Shown here one piece after another: positions 1 through 10,101 of a stretch of DNA of 23,660 bases. Positions within the stretch are counted from its first letter, which is position 1; each line of letters starts with the position of its first letter. The notes under the pieces were generated by a model. That model had not been told where the DNA came from, did no database searches, and saw only the letters and a list, made by a program, of their open reading frames with translations. The position numbers were made by a program, and so were the translations under genes. The stretch comes from Cylindrodendrum hubeiense. Its lineage: Eukaryota; Ascomycota; Sordariomycetes; Hypocreales; Nectriaceae. The DNA is taken from positions 1-23,660 of the forward strand of contig JAANBB010000544.1 of assembly GCA_014621425.1 (NCBI GenBank), in the 5' to 3' direction.

Positions 1-572
1 TTTCGTATGATGCCAACCCCTGCCCAGCCTCAAAGCGAAGCAGAACGTCTATCATCGATGCAATATTCTTTTCCTGGTTTCGTGAATGTTCGTGAGGGAT
101 CCATCCCATTACCCAAGACTCGCTTATCAAGCTGTTATTTCTAGTCTTGTCCAACTTCAGCTCCAATACCAATGCCAACCCAAAATCAAATACCAATAAA
201 ACTCCATCAAAAGTTAAATACCAGTGTCCCAATGGTAACCCTAAACACCTAACAGTGCCTTTTTCTTTTACATAGTTCAGCCATGACAGTGAAAAAAGTG
301 TAATTCGGGGTATCTTAAGTATTCGTAAATGCTGCAGAGAAGCGTGGCCTAAAAACCAAGTTGTGGTGTCGGCCGATTGCCCATGTTTTGGGCCGATAAA
401 ACGTGTAAGAAATGATGATGTTGCTTATTGAAATGTGCCCCTGGATTCTTTTTCTTCGCGAGATCGTCGAAACGATGGCTCTCGAGGCGGGTGATGACTC
501 GTTAGGGAATCCTTGAGGTCCAGCGGTTGTACATCGCTGCGCAGCTGTTTGATGTTTCCGCTGGCAAACAAC
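1..572. other. Intergenic, downstream of the vvd-like gene
   Basis: No convincing coding region or RNA gene is visible. The segment lies downstream of the minus-strand photoreceptor stop codon and probably includes its 3' UTR. Around 160-230 there are three loose copies of an AAATACCA-type word, and the region is more AT-rich than the genes. Short frames over 425-769 and 513-572 are shadows of the photoreceptor gene. Confidence 0.6.
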
Positions 573-1302
573 CTACTCAACCTCGGACTGGAAGCCCACG
601 GAATAGCGAGGGCCGTCGGCGTGGGGGACAGGGATGATGGTGACAAGATTAGTGAAGCGCTCTCCGTTCTTCCGGTAGTTGGTAACGCGAAGCTGGATCT
701 CGTCGTAGTCTCGCACAGCATGGCGCATGCGGCGGATAGGGGACTTGTCGGCAGACTTGGAGACGGCATGGCGGTCCTTGCCTGGAGGAGACTGAAGGAA
801 TCGGCAGTTGCGACCGATCACCTCGTTGGCGGAGTAGCCTGTCAACTGCGAGAAGGCCTCGGTGACGTAGAGGATTGGCGTGTCGGGCTGCTGGAGGTCG
901 CAGAGAATGAGGGAAACGGAGCTGTCCACGGGCCCTAGGGAGATCTTAGGGTTGGGGCGGGATGCGATCCGGTACTAGGGGTCAAGTTAGAGTCAAGCGT
1001 CGACGGAAGCCAGAAATGCGACTTGGGGAGCCTAGTGGCAGGGGAAATCAGGAGGGGAAGCCATACGAAAATGTCCACAATGTCAAACCCGCTGGGGGCA
1101 TAAATGCCTGGGTATATGACGGGGTCCTGAACACGGCGCCATGTAGTTGCGGTGGTGACAGCAGAGCCATCGGGGTTGATAGAACCTTGCTCGGGGAACT
1201 CATACTAATTTGACTGAGTCAGTTTACGTTTTCGGCAGGGGTTGATGACCGTGAAGACGCAGCAGGACTGACATTGAGAGCCTGGACTTCCCAAGGGTTC
1301 AT
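573..1302 (-). CDS. vvd: VIVID/ENVOY-type LOV blue-light photoreceptor (189 aa, 3 exons)
   Basis: Small flavin-binding LOV (PAS) photoreceptor. In Neurospora, VIVID damps White Collar complex activity for photoadaptation and clock gating. Exons: 1302-1273, 1204-1067 and 974-573, with introns of 68 and 92 nt; the joins are my reconstruction (donors GTCAGT and GTATGG, branch sites CTGAC and CTAAC). The product of 10+46+133 = 189 aa compares with 186 aa for N. crassa VVD. The N-terminus MNPWEV, the N-cap APSGFD..., and RPNP...LGPVDSS all align with VVD. The LOV core has the GRNCRFLQ motif carrying the photoadduct Cys, a KNGERF strand, and a final GFQSEVE containing the flavin-contacting Gln. The start matches the Met before NPWE in VVD orthologues. 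Single-domain, with no zinc finger, so it is not WC-1. Confident in the family; exon 1 is slightly less certain because it is only 30 nt. Confidence 0.93.
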
Positions 1303-1555
1303 GGTAGATGGGGCTTTGGATGCCATCAACGAGAATGAAAATATTTTTTTGCTAGGGGTGCTGAGAGTCCGAAGGCGGGAGAACAGCGCGAGGGACAAGA
1401 AGCGAGAAGATCAAGCTGCTGTCGCGGAAGTGAGAATACGGGGATATTGCCGGGCATGTAGGTTGAGAGATGAGGGGAGCACAGGACAATGGGGAGATTG
1501 ATGGCGGAAAGGAGACCCAAACATATATGGCAGGTTCAGGCCCAAAATGGCCGAG

Positions 1556-1566
1556 GATCGAGATCG
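1556..1566. promoter_or_regulatory. Candidate White Collar light-response element, proximal
   Basis: GATCGAGATCG, two GATCG words in direct repeat about 255 bp upstream of the vvd-like start codon. White Collar complex sites in Neurospora contain GATC/GATCGA-type repeats. The assignment rests on motif likeness and position only. Confidence 0.4.
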
Positions 1567-1897
1567 CAAAGTTGGATGATGGACGGATAGACAAGCGCAA
1601 GCACCCGCTGCCGAAACAATGAGCCTAGACGCAGCATCTGTCGGGCGTCCAGCCAGAAGCCGGATCCTAGAGCCACCAGCCGACGGGCAGGGCCAAGGTC
1701 AGAGTCAATCAGGTCAGCTTGGGGGATGCCGTGCCATGGCTGCGGCGGTGGGGAGCGAGGACCAGTGTGGAGCGATGACCAGCGCGGAGCCTAGGGAGCA
1801 CTGGGCGTGGGAGGTGAGGTGGGCATGCATGGGCGTGACTGAGGATGTGGATGCGGATGTGGGTGTAGACACGGGCCCGTCGTGGATCCATCATCGC

Positions 1898-1927
1898 CCT
1901 GTCGTCGCCTGTCGTCGCCTGTCGTGG
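1898..1927. repeat. Short tandem repeat, 10-bp unit x 3
   Basis: Three consecutive copies of a CCTGTCGTCG unit, the last with one change. It lies in the gene-poor region; no function can be assigned. Confidence 0.8.
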
Positions 1928-2315
1928 AGAATCCCATTCCATCTTATTCCGGGCATCCCATCTGGCTGGTCATTGGATCCAGCCACAGCCAAGTGGCGGC
2001 CGAGAACGCAGATCCAAGGCAGAGGCCGACTTGACCAAGAAGAAGCATCCTGCGTGAGCATGCCAGAAGCAGCAAGGCGCCGCGCCGTGTGATTGCCTAC
2101 TCTGCAAAGCCCGACACGGACGGCGAAGGACGGCAAATGCGAGCTTAGGAGAAGGGGGAGAGGGAGGAGGGGTGCGGGTCGAAATGGGTACCGACAGCCT
2201 GGTGTGTGGCTATCCTGGCTTGCTCGATTGTGTTCTAGAGGTTGAGGACGAGTTGAGCAGCGTCGTGGGATCTGGCTCCAAAACCCAGATCGCCGGCTCA
2301 AGCCTCCGGGCCCGG

Positions 2316-2329
2316 GATCGGGTTGATCG
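2316..2329. promoter_or_regulatory. Candidate White Collar light-response element, distal
   Basis: Two GATCG words spaced 9 bp start to start, about 1 kb upstream of the vvd-like gene. Similar in form to the proximal site and equally unproven. Confidence 0.3.
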
Positions 2330-2576
2330 GTGGAGCTGTGGGTAGGCGGGGCATGTCCGGCGGCTGGACCAATCCGATTGACTTTGACGACAAGACAGGC
2401 TTGTCTTTGGGACGGTCTAATCCGTACTCTACTGCACAAAGGGACCAAGAGCGTGCGGAGTGTTCGTGGGCTGACTGTGATGGAGATGCTGCCACCAGGA
2501 TAATGAAGGCTGTTGGTGTTTTTGTGTTCCGCTGGCTGTAACTTGGAGCTTGCGGTCTAGATTCTCGATCCCCTCT

Positions 2577-2619
2577 CTCGTGTCTAACGTCCCGTATCGC
2601 GCCTCGTGTCTAACGTCCC
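2577..2619. repeat. Two direct copies of a 17-bp word
   Basis: CTCGTGTCTAACGTCCC occurs at 2577-2593 and again at 2603-2619, a 26-bp period. Each copy contains CTAAC. No coding or RNA assignment. Confidence 0.8.
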
Positions 2620-3720
2620 AATGCCGGGTGACCCAATTCTGTTTCTTGTATTCGGCTTCCAGGGTGCTGGTCTCGATCCACGGATCCCTGCCTGGCCCTG
2701 CCCTGCTGGCTGTGGTGTTCACGTAGTTATGTGTTTGTGGTCGCACTCTGTAGCCGTACACCAATGCTAAACTAAACTAAACTCAACCCATCCTGACGCC
2801 GCCCCAGTGGTGGCCCAGGTGGGGCTGGGCTAGAAGACCCCTGGACCATCAATGATGGTGATGGGTTGGACCGCCTGTCTGGGCTATGAGCCGAGACAGG
2901 GCCGCCGTTTCCTGGGTTGAGCTCGATTCGCGTGCCCGATGGCAGATAGGCGCGATCGATGCGGACAAAAGCCTCCGAGACTGTGATCACGCCCTCAGCC
3001 CGAACATCGTACGAAGCGCCGTCGTGACATGGGCATTTGTCGGCAATGCTCACGACGGGGCAAGAGCCGATACAGAATCGACGCGGACCGATACTTTGGA
3101 AGAGGCGGACGCCACACAGACTCCGACGCCGAAAAGAAACGAAGCGTATGTGCCTGGACGGGCCGTGGGGAATTCTCAGTACCTAGTTGGACCATGGAGA
3201 AGGACGCTGTATTGGATGGACGGGAATGAGAATGGCATGATGGCTGCTTATCACGTGCCGTGCGTGCGCCTTCCCGTTTTCATGGTGCTGGTGAAGCAGG
3301 TACGGAGGGTGTCGACAGCTTCGTTCCTGCCTCTTTCCTGTTGCGGTCATGGTAGAAATCCTGCCGAGCCTCAACCTCTTAGCACGGGAGAAAAAGCATT
3401 GCCGGGAGCGCTCGATCCCAGGTACCACATCGCACCATCGTCATCTGCTGGGATGTGGATGGGCGGGACAGGTTGCGGTGCAATGCGACGTTATGGAGGA
3501 CCCCGGGTTGACAGGACACTCTATTGCCCTCATTGTCTAGATCGCGACACCCCGGCCTTTATCCTAGATCGATCCGTTGATACGGTCGACCTTCCGTTGT
3601 GGACGGAGGCACGGGCCAGTCAGACGGCAGCGTGCGACACCACTACGATGAGCCACTGCACCGCGGCTCCAGGGTAGACTGGCGCCGTTTCCCCGTGACA
3701 TGCCGGCCCCACTGCACGCG

Positions 3721-3978
3721 TCGCCGACTGCATTCTAAATACGTCGCGTCTGGGTCTGTACATGCACACCACCAGACCCAAACCGGTCGCGTTTTGCATC
3801 TCGGTTCGATACGCGATCCATCTCTCTCCTCACCTCACCAACAAAGCGACAACGGAGCAGACACACCGAGGCCCACTCCATCTCGCGATGCTCCCGGCCT
3901 GCACAACCTCGCCCTGATCGCCATCTTCCCATTCGCACAATCCTGCGCCCGCCGCCCGACATACCTCATCTCCCCACC
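3721..3978 (+). promoter_or_regulatory. Pyrimidine-rich leader and promoter of NSE2
   Basis: C/T-rich tracts run from about 3810 up to the NSE2 ATG, as is common in filamentous ascomycete promoters and 5' UTRs. No clear TATA box. Confidence 0.45.
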
Positions 3979-5204
3979 ATGTCCCGCAGACTCGTCAATC
4001 GCTCCGGCACCACTGTCGCCTCGTCCTCGTCCTCGTCCTCGACCACCCTACCCCCCTACCAACCACCCTCGTGTCCCCTCAACGATGCCGCCCGCCGCGC
4101 CCTCGGCAATCTCTCCAACAACCGTGGCACCGTTGAGTACCAAATGCACCTCAAGGACTCGGTGCGCCTCATTGGCTCCAGTGTCGGCGACTTACATGAG
4201 CGCCTGAGGGAACAACGGGACAAGCTCGAGGCCTACCGTGCCAGAAGAGAGGAGAAGGGCACAGAAAAGTCTTCCGATGAGGAGCGACTAGAGGCGCACA
4301 TTGTCGATCTCGAGGCACAGGTCGATTCCCTGACTGACAAGTCCGAGAAGGCCATTCGCGAATTGATTGATCGCAGGGCAGAGCTCGAAGACGAATCAGC
4401 AATCCTTGGCGATCTGTACACTCTCGCGGCCCCCGATAGCTCGCATGTGGACCTACATCCGGCCCAAAGGGACATAAAGCCTTCCATTGCAGAACAAGAC
4501 GAGGATGGCGAGGCGAAACCCTCCGCCCCCACCCCCAGTGTCATCGACATCTTCAACACCGAGCGATCCCAAAAAGTGAACGACTACTCTGCCCTGTCCA
4601 TGCACCAACGATATGGCCTTAACAATGACTATGCCGCTTTCAAGAAGCTCTGGCACGACGCCATGGCTGGGGAGGATGGCCCACCGTTGCCCGACGCCTC
4701 GCGCTGGTTCCGTCCTGATGGTCAGCCTGTCATGCGTGAGTCGGCAGGAAATGACGCCGGTGACGACGATGATGACATTGCCGTGGCCCGAGAGGTCCTC
4801 AGTATGAACTGCCCCCTCACCCTGCAGCCCATGAACCAGCCATACAGCAACCGGAAATGCAAACACACATTTGAGAAAGTTGCCATCCTTGATTACCTAT
4901 CTATGCGTGGTGAGAAGCAGTGCCCACAAACAGGGTGCTCACAGGTACAACTCCCCACAACCCGCACAACCTTATCCGTACCCCCTAACCTATATCACAG
5001 ATGTTCTCTCGCCCCCTCTTTGACGAGGACTTTTATCTGGATCAGGCTATGGTTCGCCGTATCCGCCGCGCCCGTCAAGCCCAGGAACAGACCGAATTGG
5101 ACGATGAGGATGATGAAGAAGCGGATGGCGACGACGAGGTCAGGGTTAGAGGCCATAAAGCAGTACCGGGGCGACCCCCTAAGAGGGAGAAGACCGAGCG
5201 GTGA
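3979..5204 (+). CDS. nse2: NSE2/MMS21, SUMO E3 ligase subunit of the SMC5/6 complex (389 aa, 2 exons)
   Basis: SP-RING SUMO ligase that docks on SMC5 and sumoylates repair and replication-fork proteins in the nucleus. Exon 1 is 3979-4944 and exon 2 is 5001-5204. The 56-nt intron (GTACAA donor, CTAAC branch, CACAG acceptor) lies right after the last zinc-ligand motif; reading through it gives an implausible tail. Order of parts: Ser-rich N-terminus (15-22); charged, probably coiled-coil helices (about 75-145) as in the SMC5-binding region; an acidic linker (DDDDD near 262); then the SP-RING. Zinc ligands are C278 (NCPLTLQP), C294 and H296 (KCKHTF), and C315 and C320 (CPQTGC). After the join comes MFSRPLFDEDFYLD, the usual end of this fold, then an acidic stretch and a basic tail. 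Longer than yeast Mms21 (about 270 aa), mainly in linker and tail. Confidence 0.92.
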
Positions 5205-5653
5205 GGACCCAACGACGCACGCCGTGGAAACAAAACGAGGTGTAATACGATACGATTTAATGACGAATGATACCCCTACCTGAGCATATCCCTCGCGAGA
5301 ACGTCGAGGGAGTCCAGCTGAATCAGCATGTGTGAGCAGTAGCAGTGCTGAGACACAAAATATATTCCATTTCTGTCTTTGTTGTGAGATCTATTTCATT
5401 AGGGTATCTCTTGTTAATCCAAATTTTTCATTATTTTGGGCTTCAAACAGCAAAATGCCCATGTCAGGGATCCAAGACCCAGACCAACCCCCGATGATGC
5501 AATGCCGTGCTGTGCGTTATCCTGCACATGCTGAATAGACCCCGTTTCTCACGTTTTTCCAATACAAACAATAACGCCCCTGGTACCGAAGACTGGCTTG
5601 GTACGATAGATGTACCAAGCCAATAGAGAAGATAATTCGCGTGATTCTGAAGA
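5205..5653. other. Convergent 3' spacer between NSE2 and carboxypeptidase
   Basis: About 450 bp between two converging stop codons. AT-rich relative to the flanks, with no coding signal. It should hold both 3' UTRs and poly(A) regions. The one distinct feature is the hairpin at 5594-5622. Confidence 0.65.
5594..5622. repeat. Perfect 11-bp inverted repeat (hairpin)
   Basis: TGGCTTGGTAC at 5594-5604 and its exact reverse complement at 5612-5622, separated by a 7-nt loop. It lies 31 bp beyond the carboxypeptidase stop and about 390 bp beyond the NSE2 stop, so it would be in the 3' UTR of the former and possibly the latter. It could be an RNA structure or a site for a dimeric protein. Confidence 0.75.
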
Positions 5654-7767
5654 TTACATGATCAAAGCGTAAAGGGCAACGACACCAGCAACACCCACGA
5701 CCAAACGGCTGGAGGATCTCAAGGATATACCGGCGGAGTCGTCGTTGGAATCGGGCGTCGTCGTCGCCGTGTAAACACCAGTGAGCGTCTCCGTGACGGT
5801 CGGCCGCGCCGAAGAAGTTGTTGTTGATGATGTCTCAGCGGCGGCGAGCGGCCAATCCGCAGACGAGCTATACAGGACGCCGTTAATGACGACGCCTTCG
5901 TTGTCGCCGTCCTCGCCCAGGAACAGGGCCTGAGCATCCGAGTTGCAGCTGCCACCGACGGCGCGCACGTAGCACGTCGGCTCGAGATCGTCAGGTAGTT
6001 TATCGGTCTGAGTGGCGTTGGCAGAGCCGGTGGTGTTGTAGGTGCTGATGTCGATGTCCTTGCCCGTCGAGATGGATGTGCCCATGATGATGCGCGCGAA
6101 GACCTGGAAGGCCGTCTCAGGCTGGTACGCGGGGACGGCGTGGCCGGCCTGGTAGATGCGGCTGAAGGAGAGGTTGCCGAATTGACGGACGGCGCCGCCA
6201 ATGTACGAATCGTTGACGATGATGGGCGCGTATCCAGCCGCCGAGAAGCGAGTGGCATACTCACCGCCGGCCTGTGTAGCGATTTCCTTGGAGACGGCCT
6301 CGCCGCCTAACCAGTTGCAAATGTAGTCACGGTCGCCGTAGATGAGGCCAACGTGAATTCCCTTGTTGATCAGGGCAGCAAGGCGTGGGATGTTTCCGTC
6401 GCGGGCCTGATCGCCAGTGTCCGCAAACTCGTAGAATACGGCGTTGTTAGACAGAGTGTAATTCACTGGAGTGCCGATGGCTTCCTGAACGCCAGCTTGG
6501 TTGAGGTACTCTAGGAATAGCATGGGCGGGAAGGGGTCGGCGTAAGGGGCGGCGAGATCGTAGGCGCTGCGATCTGCGGAGAAGTAGGGGCTTTCAATGC
6601 TAAGGCAAGACTCCCGGGCCTTGCCGCATATGGTGTTGACGTTGGCGTTGTCGCCATCGCCATCCGGGTCGCCAAAGGTGATTGCCGTAGTGCACTGCTG
6701 AAGGAGATCCTTGCAGCCACCTTCGGAGCTGTATGTGTCGACGTAGAAGGATGCCTCTTCTTTTGAGATGGCCTCATATCCGTACGTGTTATCGCTCGCA
6801 AAGATGGGATAGTAAGGAGTCTGGACCTCCATATCAATGCAGCCGTTGATAATGCCTAGGGAGCTGAGGTGGACGTCGATGGTGGTGTTGAGCGGGAGTT
6901 CGCCCGTCACCCGTTTGAGGTTCTGCTCCTCGAAGGTCTCAGCAAAGATGGGCCCGTAGCGACCGCCATAGCTCTCAGCGAAGAGACTGATACCGAGGGA
7001 GCTGTTGCGGCCGGTTTCTGAAGGCTGGTACTGGGGGAAAGTGGTCAAGAAGCCTTGAACCGTGTGCCAAACAGCCAGGGCGGCCAACTCAGTTGTGTTG
7101 GAGGTGTGGCTGCCGTTGCCAGAGCTGAAGGTGCCGTTGGCCATAACCCAGTCCGGATACTCAGTGTTTCTGATGGGCGGATACTCGATACTATCATTGG
7201 CGAAGTCGATAGTTCCCTTGGTGGGGGCATCGTATGAAAAGCCTACTTGATTAGGCTGCAGGAAATGTGAGGTTAGATCTCCGTTCTCGTTCTTAGCTCT
7301 TGGGGAGCTTGTGTATAACCTACCTGGTCGATGAAGAGCATATTAGAGGCACGATCCCAGCCCCATTCGCGGGCGATCGTGTCATATCGATCAAGTCCTT
7401 TCTCAACAACCTCACAGGGCCCATTGCCAGTGAAGAAGCCATACAAGGAGCTGGAGCCTGGCCCGCCATTGAGCCAGAGGGTGAGGCTCTCGGTTTCCTC
7501 GCGGGCCTCGACAAACCAAAAGAAGAGGTTGGTCGGATAGTCGCCGGGGATGGTGACCCAGCCGGTGTACTGGCGCTGGGTGTCGAAAGCGGTTGTGCAA
7601 GTTCCGTTGGGGACCTTGTACGAGACGGTCACATTGCTGTTTCCCGGGGACCGTACGACAGTGAGGTTGCGTTCAGCAGCGTCGGCGTTAGGGATGAACT
7701 GGGCAGACGAAGTGGAGGCGAAGAAGGACGTGAGGAGGAGAAAGGAAAATGTAGGAGAGAGTATCAT
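5654..7767 (-). CDS. Secreted serine carboxypeptidase, S10 family, probably GPI-anchored (681 aa, 2 exons)
   Basis: Removes C-terminal residues from peptides in the secretory pathway or at the cell surface; resembles fungal carboxypeptidase S1 homologues. Exon 1 is 7767-7324 and exon 2 is 7255-5654; the 68-nt intron (GTAGGT donor, CTAAC branch, CTGCAG acceptor) restores the conserved FIDQ/PNQVGFSY. The chosen Met at 7767 begins a signal peptide (MILSPTFSFLLL...SSAQF); an in-frame Met at 7851 would add a Thr-rich 28-residue stretch. Motifs: WLNGGPGSSS (oxyanion region), AESYGGRYGP with nucleophile S243, GDRDYICNW with D458, AGHAVPAY with H520. Note AESYGG in place of the usual GESYGG. The end is Thr/Ser-rich followed by a hydrophobic tail (LVVGVAGVVALYALIM), the pattern of a GPI signal. 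Many N-glycosylation sequons. Convergent with NSE2. Confidence 0.92.
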
Positions 7768-7851
7768 GGCGAGAATGGCGATGGTGGCGTGGCCGCTTCC
7801 CGTGGTGGTCGTGATGGTCGTGGTTGTGGTGACGGGCACAGGCGTCGTCAT

Positions 7852-9162
7852 GCAATCTTCATGGCATCCAATCCAAGAGCGAGGGTGACAGCACACAGGA
7901 AACCGAGACACGTATATTTCCCGAGACACAGAAATCGAAAAGAAAAGAATCACTGAATCAGAACCAAATGAGAATCAATCCCCCCAAAAAATCAGCGAAC
8001 GAGACACATGATGATGAACGGGGACGAGACGGGGACGATACGAGACACCCAACCGTCGTTGAGTCGGAACGAGGCTGGGGTCCCGGGCCCCTGTTGGCTT
8101 GCCAGGTGAGCACTGAGCGCGGAGGCTTACATCCCCACCGGCCGTGCCTTACAGCGTAGCACACCTCTGCATAGCCCCCAGGCGCCCCCTCTGTGCCCGC
8201 TGGTGTGCCGTGATTAGCGGAGATGGAGGGTCAGACAGCGGGTGGCTTCCCAATACAGCGAACCAGGGATTTAGGGCGTTTTAGAGGCGTTTCTAGGCGC
8301 TCTTCACTGCCATGATTTATGCCCAGCCCTGGAGGACGTAAGACCTAGCTGTGCTATATTTCGACACCGTCGCGAACCTTGGCAGCTAGATTGGGCTCTT
8401 CCCGTTGTACGTAAATTTAGTACGCGCTCTTTTATCATCATCAGCCTTGGATCGGCCTTTGATCATTGGGGCTCGGATCCCTTGACTCCCGATCAGCCGC
8501 AGGGCCGAGGGTCCATCCGCCAATGCACGCACGCGGGAACAGCTTGTGTTGCTAAATTCATAAGCTCGGAGCTTTTTCTTCCCCTCATTCGCTCCCCCCC
8601 ATGCACGTGCGGCTGACGCCTGTGGCCATTCCACTACCACGTTGCGCACGGCACAGGCAGGGCGAAGCAAGGATCAGCTCGTTGCAAGCCGTGTCACACC
8701 ATGCGCCCGAGGCAGGCGAGGCCAGTCGTGGTAGGAGAGCATCGCGACAGCTGAATGATCGGCACGGGTCAAGCCTCGTTCCTCGGTCCGGGGTAGCCAA
8801 CGCAGGCATCGGGATCCAATGGCTGGATTTTCGTATGATTAATTACTGGGCCATCGGGCTCATCTAACTGAAGAGCGTCCAAAGGGGCCAGGTGCAGAAC
8901 AGCCCTGTAAAGAATCGTTGGGGCTAGAAAGCTCAATCATCCTACTTATCCATGTCGTCTCTCGTCGCCATTTCTAGCTCTGCTACCCCCCTGAACGCCC
9001 ATTGATTCAAATTCAGATAATGGCATTAAAGGCTTTCATTTCCAGGTCTAGATGGATGATGATACATTATAGTACAGTCGACCTGACCCATCGATAGACA
9101 TCTCTCGTTTTACTTCCCACACAGCCCCATCTCCCACGTTCGTACAGCGATCGTGAGCATGG
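7852..9162. other. Intergenic: carboxypeptidase promoter and COQ3 3' flank
   Basis: About 1.3 kb between two minus-strand genes. Short frames on both strands show no family likeness or consistent codon bias. It should contain the carboxypeptidase promoter (left part) and the COQ3 3' UTR (right part). No RNA gene or repeat of note was seen. Confidence 0.55.
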
Positions 9163-10101
9163 TCAAATCTTGCGGACAGCGAAAAAGTAGTTTCCAACCC
9201 TCTCACTTCCCTGAACCTCCTTCCATCCCAACCCCGGCACGTACATGACGCCCTGAACCATCGGGCTGCTCCAGCCGCGGCCCGCCAGGAACCCTCGCAG
9301 CTCGCCCTCGTTTAGGTACTTGTTCCAGTCATGCGTTCCCTTGGGCACGATTCCCAGAACGTCTTCGGCCATGAAGTTGGTAGTGAACCAGCTCACCCAT
9401 GTGCGCGCAATGGTGCTCATGACCAGCCATCCTCCAGGCTTCACAAACGGCCGCACACGTTCCAGAACAGCGCCCGGCTGATCGACATGCTCAATGACCT
9501 CGAATAGGGATACAATGTCGTAGGCCTCCTCCTCGGTTGGAATGGTAAGCTGTTCAATCGAGGTTTGGCGGTACTGGAGCTTGTTGCGCAAGCTAGGATC
9601 CTTACGGGCGTGAGCCTTGGCAATGGCGAGGACGGAGGGGGTTGGGTCGATGGCCGTGACGCTTCGGGTGCTGGGCAAGCGGGCGGCACTTTCAGCAAAG
9701 ATGCCTCCGCCGCAGCCGATATCGAGGTAGGTGAGGCCGTTGGAAGGGGGAGGATCGGCTTGGGTGTGGTGGCATGCGCGGATGAAGTCGTGACGGAGGG
9801 GGTTCATGAGGTGGAGGAGCCGAGATGAGCCGTGGGGATCCCACCAGTCGGCGGCGAGTTCATTGAAGTGGGAGACTTCATCGGGGTTGACAGAGGAGAA
9901 GTTGGAGGAGGAGGAAGTCGAGGTGGAGGAAGTTGAGGAAGACGTTGTGGTCGAGTTCCATCGTGCGGCAGAGCTTGTTGCTACAGGGCCGGGAAAGACG
10001 CGGCTGGATGCTCGGGGGACAGTCGATGATGAGAGAAGTCGTCCATTCGGTTTGCTGAGACGCCGCAGGAGGACGCCCGCCGGCCGTGACGGAGCCGACA
10101 T
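9163..10101 (-). CDS. coq3: COQ3, mitochondrial ubiquinone O-methyltransferase (312 aa, single exon)
   Basis: SAM-dependent methyltransferase that carries out both O-methylations of the quinone ring in coenzyme Q synthesis, as part of the CoQ synthome on the matrix side of the inner mitochondrial membrane. The first about 50 residues are rich in Arg, Ser and Ala with no acidic residue, a typical matrix presequence; a Ser/Thr tract (51-70) follows. The UbiG/Coq3 fold then shows motif I YLDIGCGGG (125-133), an acidic strand end AIDPTP, FEVIEHV (200-206), KPGG (221-224), MSTIART (228-234), the Coq3 signature GTHDWNKYL (255-263), and a C-terminal NYFFAVRK. Length fits the fungal family. The start is the first Met of the open frame and gives the presequence. 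No intron is needed. Confidence 0.95.
   Translation of the reverse strand: MSAPSRPAGVLLRRLSKPNGRLLSSSTVPRASSRVFPGPVATSSAARWNSTTTSSSTSSTSTSSSSNFSSVNPDEVSHFNELAADWWDPHGSSRLLHLMNPLRHDFIRACHHTQADPPPSNGLTYLDIGCGGGIFAESAARLPSTRSVTAIDPTPSVLAIAKAHARKDPSLRNKLQYRQTSIEQLTIPTEEEAYDIVSLFEVIEHVDQPGAVLERVRPFVKPGGWLVMSTIARTWVSWFTTNFMAEDVLGIVPKGTHDWNKYLNEGELRGFLAGRGWSSPMVQGVMYVPGLGWKEVQGSERVGNYFFAVRKI

Larger units (their letters stand above)
1303..3720. other. Long gene-poor intergenic region, includes vvd promoter
   Basis: About 2.4 kb with no gene I can support. Overlapping open frames on both strands (for example 1619-2092 and 2886-3677 on plus, 1891-2448 on minus) are low-complexity, rich in Arg, Pro and Ser, and resemble no family; they look like chance frames in GC-rich DNA. 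It holds the candidate light-response elements and two small tandem repeats listed separately. A TATA-like ATATAT lies at 1523-1528, about 220 bp upstream of the photoreceptor start. Confidence 0.55.

Noticed and set aside
1067..1250. A 23-nt intron (GTAAAC...TTAG) in the vvd-like gene
   Set aside because: Too short for splicing. A 68-nt intron with donor GTCAGT and the same acceptor gives a normal intron and a protein that aligns with VIVID.
1891..2448. 185-codon minus-strand open frame, and a 157-codon plus frame at 1619-2092
   Set aside because: Pro/Arg/Ser-rich, overlapping on opposite strands, cross a short tandem repeat, and no family likeness.
2886..3677. 263-codon plus-strand open frame
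   Set aside because: Low-information composition, no motif or domain recognised, long overlapping frames on the other strand; most likely chance in GC-rich DNA. Transcript evidence could revive it.
3801..3815. GGTTCGATAC as a possible tRNA B box
   Set aside because: No A box or cloverleaf around it. No other tRNA-like B box was found on either strand.
7768..7953. Upstream Met codons at 7953 and 7851 for the carboxypeptidase
   Set aside because: They put a non-hydrophobic, Thr-rich or basic stretch before the signal peptide. The Met at 7767 begins a classical signal sequence, though 7851 cannot be excluded.
8003..8015. TGATGATGA word on plus as a possible snoRNA C box
   Set aside because: No D box with suitable spacing, guide match or terminal stem. 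The same applies to words near 413, 9054, 10628 and 14458.
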